The position numbers were made by a program, and so were the translations under genes. The notes below the pieces were generated by a model. The model worked only from the letters and a program-made list of their open reading frames with translations, made no database searches and was not told where the DNA came from. From contig NC_014363.1 of the NCBI RefSeq assembly GCF_000143845.1, forward strand, positions 233,186 to 297,185: 64,000 nucleotides of DNA, read 5' to 3'. Position 1 is the stretch's first letter. Each line of letters begins with the position of its first letter. This document shows positions 59,386-64,000 of this stretch, piece by piece. The stretch is from Olsenella uli DSM 7084 (GTDB lineage Bacteria > Actinomycetota > Coriobacteriia > Coriobacteriales > Atopobiaceae).

Positions 59386-60255
59386 TCAAACCTCCTTGCC
59401 GCGTTGTGCCTCAAGGGCTGCGCTCAATGTGGCATCGATGTCCGCGTCTAGCAGTATAGAGCGGCCGCGGATTTCATCAGGGGCGTACGTCTCCCCGTAG
59501 TTTGCGCAGACGTACGTCGCATCCGGGTTTGCGTACGTACGCCTCCAGAACGGGTATTTGACGATGACAGGCGTGTTCATCCCCACACCGAGCTCGAGAT
59601 AGACCACCCTGCCCCGTTCGTGGGCGTGCAGGAACTCCCGGTATCGTGTGGCGGCGGCATGCCAGCCGGTATCTTCCACGAACGTGGAGTCGGCGCGCAG
59701 GTTCATGGCCATGGGCCTGCCGCACACGGGGCAGTGGGGCACGAGTTCGCTCGGTACCCTCATGCCCTGCTGTTCGACGACCATGCGCCTGACCGTCCCG
59801 AAGTTGTCATAGGTCTTGTCGTGGCAGGGCACGCTGCACTGCCAGAGGCCAAAGTCGCCCTGCGTGTAGAACAGGCGCTCCTTGGGGATGCCGGCGAGCT
59901 GGAACTGGTGGTCGACGTTGGTGGTGAGCACGAAGAGGTCCTTGCCCCCGAGCAGGCGCAGGAGCTTGCCGTATGTGTCCTTGGGTGCGGCCTCGTAGCG
60001 GTTGCACCAGACGTAGCGGCTCCAGTACGCCCAGTGCTCCTCGGGTGTGGGGTAGGGATAGAAGCCCGCCGAGTACATGTCGGCGAAACCGTACCTTTCG
60101 ATGAAATCAGGGAAGAGTCGCTCGAAGCGCTCGCCGGAGTACGTGAGGCCTGCGGCGGTCGACATCCCCGCTCCCGCTCCCACTACGACCGCATCGGCGC
60201 TCGCGATGGCCTCGACGAGTCGGGTGACGTTCCTTGAAGGCGTCTTTTCTGTCAT
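59386..60255 (-). CDS. SirTM-type sirtuin (protein ADP-ribosyltransferase)
   Basis: 289 aa from ATG 60255 (AAGGAGG four bases upstream). NAD-binding AVVVGAGAGMSTAAGLTYSG, FVLTTNVDHQFQLAG, then YTQGDFGLWQC where class M sirtuins have Gln in place of the catalytic His of deacylase sirtuins, and the zinc Cys pair CPVCGRPM with an earlier CSVPC. SirTM enzymes ADP-ribosylate lipoylated carrier proteins in an oxidative-stress pathway (established for staphylococci and streptococci). Operon with the macro gene. The target carrier must be encoded elsewhere. Confidence 0.92.
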   Translation of the reverse strand: MTEKTPSRNVTRLVEAIASADAVVVGAGAGMSTAAGLTYSGERFERLFPDFIERYGFADMYSAGFYPYPTPEEHWAYWSRYVWCNRYEAAPKDTYGKLLRLLGGKDLFVLTTNVDHQFQLAGIPKERLFYTQGDFGLWQCSVPCHDKTYDNFGTVRRMVVEQQGMRVPSELVPHCPVCGRPMAMNLRADSTFVEDTGWHAAATRYREFLHAHERGRVVYLELGVGMNTPVIVKYPFWRRTYANPDATYVCANYGETYAPDEIRGRSILLDADIDATLSAALEAQRGKEV

Positions 60256-60432
60256 AGGGTCCTCCTTAGGGGAGCGAGATGCCGTCGCGTGCAGGCAGAC
60301 GTGGCCCCGCAGTTGGCCTCGACAATCCCAGACCCCTTGGATGCTGCGGTTTCCTCCACCGCTGTGGTGGATTCCGGCACTTGTGTGTTGACGGGACATA
60401 CGATAAGCTGACTGATGTTTTTAGGAAAGTAG

Positions 60433-60460
60433 GCACTACGAAGTGCAGTAGGTACCTTAC
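60433..60460. promoter_or_regulatory. Divergent operator between sirTM and hxlR
   Basis: GCACT-ACGA-AGTGC (60433-60446) next to the near-palindrome GTAGGTACCTTAC (60448-60460). HxlR/YodB-type regulators bind palindromes in divergent promoters; this is the best candidate in the 248-bp gap. Confidence 0.45.
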
Positions 60461-60503
60461 GGAAACTAATGTGTTCAACTGCGATTCATGATTTGGATGC
60501 CTC

Positions 60504-60842
60504 ATGGGAACAAGACTCGAGGACCTGCCAGCATGCCCGGTGGAAACCACCCTCACCCTCATCGGGAGCAAGTGGCAAGTCCTGATCCTGCGCGACCTCA
60601 CCGTGAACGGCACCATGCGCTTCAAGGAGCTACAACGCTCCATCGGCAGGATCTCGCAGAAGGTCCTCACCTCGAACCTCCGCGCGATGGAAGGATCGGG
60701 CCTCGTTCATCGGGAGGTCTTTGCGGAGGTGCCACCGCGCGTGGAGTATTCCCTCACCGAACTTGGTCAGACGCTCGCGCCCGTGCTTGACGCCCTGAGG
60801 CAATGGGGCGAAAGCTACAGGGAGCGGCTGCGGAAAGAGTAG
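60504..60842 (+). CDS. HxlR family (redox-type) regulator
   Basis: 112 aa from ATG 60504. CPVETTLTLIGSKWQVLILR with the conserved Cys-11 region, MRFKELQRSIGRISQKVLTS (recognition helix) and VEYSLTELGQTLAPVLDAL. Many HxlR proteins sense electrophiles or oxidants by the N-terminal Cys. Divergent from the SirTM operon, so probably its regulator. Confidence 0.9.
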   Translation: MGTRLEDLPACPVETTLTLIGSKWQVLILRDLTVNGTMRFKELQRSIGRISQKVLTSNLRAMEGSGLVHREVFAEVPPRVEYSLTELGQTLAPVLDALRQWGESYRERLRKE

Positions 60843-60888
60843 CTGTTGCAACGTAGGGCTGGGCTTTAGGCAGCAGGAGGAGACGCAC

Positions 60889-61224
60889 CTCATGGAGAAC
60901 GTCATCTACAACGAGCTCGTGACGCGTGGCTAGGCGGTCGACGTCGGCGTCTCCGAGAAGGACGGTGACGGGAAGGCCCGCCGGAAGAGGGCGGAGATAG
61001 ACTTCGTCGCCACGAGGGCGCCGGACCAGATCTACGTTCAGTCGGCCCTCTCGATGGAAAGCCCCGAGAAGGCTGTCGCCGAGCTGCGCCCGCTTCTGGC
61101 CGTGCGTGATTTCTTCCGCATGGCGGTCATCAGCGAGACCACCATGCCACCCTGGATTAACGAATCCGGGGTGATCAGCATGGGGATATACGACTTCCTG
61201 CTGGACGAGACTCTGCTCTCATAG
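60889..61224 (+). pseudogene. C-terminal remnant of another DUF4143 ATPase
   Basis: LMENVIYNELVTRG, then an in-frame TAG at ~60934 (a Tyr codon in relatives), then AVDVGVSEKDGDGKARRKRA, EIDFVATRAPDQIYVQSALS and INESGVISMGIYDFLLDETL to a stop at 61224. This is the part missing from the gene at 53388, but the two overlap at MENVIYNEL, so they come from different copies. No N-terminal half nearby. Confidence 0.75.
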
Positions 61225-61725
61225 GATGCCGATTGCACGGCGTGCCCGTTTCCCGGAACCCGAGCGCCGACGCCTACGGACCTCGCGGCTACCGTCAATG
61301 CTTCTCGACCGCAACTCGACTTACAATTCGTTCGAGTTGCGGCTGCCCAGATACCTTTGGCGAGCCCAGCTCGCGTCGTCCACGAAGGGACGGCGCGTGA
61401 AGCTCGCCGCGTCGCCGGCCTTCGCGATCGTAGGCGTCGCCGGGGGCATCGGGGCCATCGAGACCTTCAACCAGGCCGGCAAAACGGCTGCGTCGCGGAG
61501 CGCGGCACGCATGCGGAGCTCGTCTCGCACGACGGCCCCTACCGGAATTTCGTCGAAACCCGGTCGCGCATCGAGGGTTGGCGGATTGCGAAGTGGCGAG
61601 GGAGGGGAGAGCTGTACGGGCCTGCCCTGCGCGCATGGTTGACCCCCCTTGTGCGCGCCGTTGTCTTTCCCGTGAACTTAAAATAAAATGAAAAACTGCT
61701 TTGGTAAAAGACGGGGAGGGGTCTC
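61225..61725. pseudogene. Decayed region with an ABC exporter C-terminal scrap
   Basis: Around 61500-61595 one plus frame reads ERGTHAELVSHDGPYRNFVE followed by TRSRIEGWRIA, the end of an ABC exporter ATPase (E-x-G-x-H-x-E-L). No other part of such a gene is recognisable. The rest carries no supported gene. Confidence 0.5.
61309..61342. repeat. 11-bp inverted repeat
   Basis: CCGCAACTCGA (61309-61319) and TCGAGTTGCGG (61332-61342), perfect, no T-run. Possibly an operator or relic hairpin in a decayed region. Confidence 0.5.
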
Positions 61726-63369
61726 ATGCCACAACGCTCAAGGTGCAGTTCACATGATTGTCGTGCGTCGCACGGCGCACGGCTGGGCACCCGCGCACTC
61801 GCAAGCGCCGTCGCCGCGCTCGTACTTGCGCTCTCGTCGATTGCCGCTGTGCCGGCGCAGGCCGAGGAGCCCATTCCAGATGAGTACAAGGCCCAGGTCG
61901 AGGGTAACTACTGGTCGGAGCTCTGCTGGTATACCGATGAGTCCGGACTGCATCGCGTCATGCCCACCTACCTTGTCGACTACTTCCAGAACAGCAGGCT
62001 CAAGTGGTCGGATGACGTTGCGCATGAGTATTACGTACCCGGCTTCCCCGACGCGGGCATCATCGCGGACAAGACGGCGGAAGATGAGCTTAGGGAGCTT
62101 GTAACGCAATACTGGGCGGTCTATTCGATGGACCTCCCCCATGCGGAGCCGAGCGATCCGGCGCTCAACCACTGGCAGGGCGGCAAGCAGTGGAATCCCT
62201 ATGACTTCAACTACGAGACGGACGTGCTGACCGTCGATTCAACGGACTACAACGTCCGCGGCGACATCCAAGAGCGTGGGGAATCGAGCACCGCCGTCGT
62301 GAAGCACGAGGTGGGCGATACCGTGAACCTCGACCTTCAGCTCGACCTCGACGTGTTCAAGCGGGTGCGCAACACCGCGCTTCTGGCGGTCATCAACTCG
62401 GAGTTCCCGGCATATTACACGATGCTCAACGACCTGCCCGAGAACGGCCTTGCGAGCTCGGACGGCGCGTTTGCCTTCGTGCTCGACCTGCCCGAGGGCC
62501 TCGAGGCCACCGATTCGACCACCTACAAGCTTACGGGCATCGACGGTTTCGATTTGAGCGTCTCGAAAGAGAAGGGCGGCAAGAGGCTCGTGGTGAAGGC
62601 GCGCCTCAAGCCTCACGGGGAATACGAGCCCCTGAAGGACCTATACGCACGCATCCAGGGCGTGCGGTCCGCGACCCTGAGCATCGATGGCCTCAAGGTG
62701 ACCGACCAGGTGGCGCGCAATCAGGACAGCACGGTGGTCGCCTACGCGTACGGCGCGCACGAGGTCGTGAGCTCCTCGAGCAACGATGCGATCATCAACA
62801 AGGATACGTCCGCGCAATACGATAACAAGCATTGGTACGCCCGCATCCCCATGCTCTTCGCCGCGAAGCAGAACGATGCCGGGCGCGACGTGGCCGCTCC
62901 GGCCGACAAGCCCAATCTCATGACCTACAGCTTCAGGGTGGATGCTCCCGGAACCTGCACCGTGACCTTCGTGAACGATGGCGATACCTACGCCTCCGTC
63001 AAGGCCGAGCGAGGCAAGACGATCGACGGCGATGCCCTGACGGACGAATCCATGCCCGCGAACCCCTCCAAGGACGGATGCGTCTTCAAAGGTTGGAACA
63101 CCGCGCAGGACGGCACGGGCGATGCGTTCGACGGCTCGACCGTGGTCAACGGTGACATGACGGTCTATGCCGACTACGTCAAGAAGCCGGTGCCGCAGCC
63201 GGGACCTCCGTCGCAGCCGAAGGCACCGGCAGCTACGCCAAAGGCGAAGGTGCGCCGTGCTCTGCCGCAGACCGGAGATCCCGCTCTTCCCGTTGCTCCC
63301 GTCGCCGTGGGAGTCGCAGCTGTTGGCACTCTGCTTGTCGGTGCAGCGCTGCGGTGTCGCGCACATTAG
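61726..63369 (+). CDS. LPQTGD-anchored surface protein with InlB-type repeat
   Basis: 547 aa from ATG 61726 (GAGGGG upstream). Signal peptide with hydrophobic core ALASAVAALVLALSSIAAVP and A-Q-A cleavage. A large unassigned ectodomain (~50-410), one InlB B/Flg_new repeat (CTVTFVNDGDTYASVKAERG ... GCVFKGWNTAQDGTGDAF, ~415-485), a Pro-rich wall-spanning stretch, then the sorting signal LPQTGD, hydrophobic helix and short basic tail RCRAH. Sortase substrate; adhesion or binding role likely, ligand unknown. Confidence 0.92.
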   Translation: MPQRSRCSSHDCRASHGARLGTRALASAVAALVLALSSIAAVPAQAEEPIPDEYKAQVEGNYWSELCWYTDESGLHRVMPTYLVDYFQNSRLKWSDDVAHEYYVPGFPDAGIIADKTAEDELRELVTQYWAVYSMDLPHAEPSDPALNHWQGGKQWNPYDFNYETDVLTVDSTDYNVRGDIQERGESSTAVVKHEVGDTVNLDLQLDLDVFKRVRNTALLAVINSEFPAYYTMLNDLPENGLASSDGAFAFVLDLPEGLEATDSTTYKLTGIDGFDLSVSKEKGGKRLVVKARLKPHGEYEPLKDLYARIQGVRSATLSIDGLKVTDQVARNQDSTVVAYAYGAHEVVSSSSNDAIINKDTSAQYDNKHWYARIPMLFAAKQNDAGRDVAAPADKPNLMTYSFRVDAPGTCTVTFVNDGDTYASVKAERGKTIDGDALTDESMPANPSKDGCVFKGWNTAQDGTGDAFDGSTVVNGDMTVYADYVKKPVPQPGPPSQPKAPAATPKAKVRRALPQTGDPALPVAPVAVGVAAVGTLLVGAALRCRAH

Positions 63370-63409
63370 CGTGCGGCGTCTCGCGGCGCCCTCGCACAGA
63401 CCCAAGTCG

Positions 63410-63442
63410 GGTGCGGCTGGCAGGATGCCAGCCGCACCTTTT
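63410..63442 (+). terminator. Rho-independent terminator
   Basis: GGTGCGGCTGGC (63410-63421) pairs with GCCAGCCGCACC (63427-63438), 12 bp perfect, followed by TTTT. It sits between convergent genes. Confidence 0.88.
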
Positions 63443-63468
63443 GCATGTCATGAGACGACATGCCTGCG

Positions 63469-64000
63469 TCAGCGCTTCAGCGTCTTGAGGTAGGCCTTCT
63501 GCTCGTCGGTGACCCTACGGCTTTCGCGCGCCTTCTGGATCGTCTTGTTGTGGACCCAGGGTGCGAGGCTGCCACGCTGCAGGTAGGGGACAGTCGCGTC
63601 CCACTGCTTCGCGAGCGCCGTCGCGAAGAACCAGGCGATCATCATGTTGACGTAGTACTCCTCCGAGTGGACGGATGCGGGAACCTCCAGGAGATCGGCC
63701 TCGAAGTTGTCGTCCAGGAAGTGCGTCATCAGCATCTCCAGGCCAAAGCGACAGGTGTAGGTCTCCCTCGAGGAGGACCAGCCCCGTATCTTGTCGAGAA
63801 GGTCCGCCTTGTGCCCCTTGAATGCCTTCGGGGACATGACATCGCAGACGGCCCAGTTGTCCACGTGGGGAAGGAACAAGTCCACTGCGGCAATGCAGGT
63901 CTCGTAGTCCCTCATCTCGGAGACCAGCAGGGCATGAAGGACGTCCTCGTCGTAGTAGTCGTGCGGCAGCCTGGTCAGGAACTCGGTCGCCTCCAAACCA
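63469..64000 (-). CDS. AlkD-like DNA alkylation repair protein, N-terminus outside window
   Basis: The frame is open to the window edge, ~177 codons. FLTRLPHDYYDEDVLHALLV, PHVDNWAVCDVMSPKAFKG (the catalytic-site Trp/Asp block of the HEAT-repeat glycosylase AlkD) and YVNMMIAWFFATALAKQWDA. The family excises alkylated bases without base flipping. A full member has ~225-240 residues, so ~50 N-terminal residues are missing. Confidence 0.87.
   Translation of the reverse strand, partial: GLEATEFLTRLPHDYYDEDVLHALLVSEMRDYETCIAAVDLFLPHVDNWAVCDVMSPKAFKGHKADLLDKIRGWSSSRETYTCRFGLEMLMTHFLDDNFEADLLEVPASVHSEEYYVNMMIAWFFATALAKQWDATVPYLQRGSLAPWVHNKTIQKARESRRVTDEQKAYLKTLKR

Noticed and set aside
1-64000. CRISPR arrays, rRNA and tRNA genes
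   Set aside because: No regularly spaced identical repeats, no rRNA stretches and no cloverleaf with a T-loop consensus were seen; the small tRNA-like hairpins near 9100 do not fold properly.

Overview
The window is high-GC, densely coded DNA with several low-GC islands. LytR-CpsA-Psr proteins, sortase-anchored surface proteins ending in (L/I)xxTGD motifs, MptD-type ECF S components, a SirTM/Zn-macro pair and LXG/DUF4474-like secreted proteins together suggest a Gram-positive host-associated actinobacterium, most likely Coriobacteriia (Olsenella/Atopobiaceae-like). That assignment is inferred from gene content; there is no rRNA in the window.

Layout. (1) 1-2191 (-): two tandem LCP cell-wall ligases, the first cut by the window edge. 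(2) 2548-4137 (+): guaA. (3) 4138 to about 19285: an accessory region anchored on the 3' end of guaA. The last 18 bp of guaA, which encode T-I-E-W-E-stop, recur at 9044, 14379, 17077 and 18128, with a weak sixth copy at 19268. The copies keep the reading frame (T/A/V)-(I/K)-E-W-E-stop but use synonymous codons and different stop codons. This is what serial site-specific integration into the guaA 3' end should leave behind. The intervals carry separate cargo: an unknown two-gene module plus a DUF4230 pair; an AbiE toxin-antitoxin operon plus an OLD-like ATPase with a HEPN-like tail; a Phd/Doc pair (doc frameshifted) plus an unknown 384-aa protein; a low-GC flavodoxin; and a decayed DUF4143 ATPase. 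Three intervals end in a homologous attachment-proximal region with GTCACTCTTCGGTCGG-like repeats at conserved spacing. Two share a ~340-bp dispersed repeat just upstream of their variable gene. No integrase is visible, so I read this as an array of non-autonomous, trans-mobilised defence/fitness cassettes. It is the main discovery candidate.

(4) 19898-31083: two facing ECF transporter sets (S, T, fused A1A2). One is joined to a heterodimeric YbtPQ-like ABC pair and a divergent AraC regulator, the other to a TetR regulator. A DtxR/MntR-like box upstream of tetR is nearly the same as one upstream of the Mn/Fe/Zn ABC operon at 48895-51640, pointing to metal or metallophore uptake. (5) 31286-39675: a Fic protein, a broken GNAT gene and a 2,342-residue surface adhesin. 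(6) 41082-47063: a secreted LXG/DUF4474-like protein with a lipoprotein partner, then a RelB/PemK pair, then a truncated grpB-like gene fused to an orphan C-terminal module and a second copy of the lipoprotein. (7) 47464-52636: DUF1254/DUF1214 protein, metal ABC operon, gpmA. (8) 52777-61600: relBE-like remnants, decayed DUF4143 ATPases, a YtrA-type GntR/ABC operon, a SirTM plus Zn-macro operon with a divergent HxlR regulator. (9) 61726-64000: an LPQTGD-anchored protein and a partial AlkD-like DNA-repair enzyme.

Several genes in the accessory parts (12143, 15004, 41220, about 43912, about 44290) carry single-base frameshifts. They may be real decay or base-calling errors and should be checked against reads.
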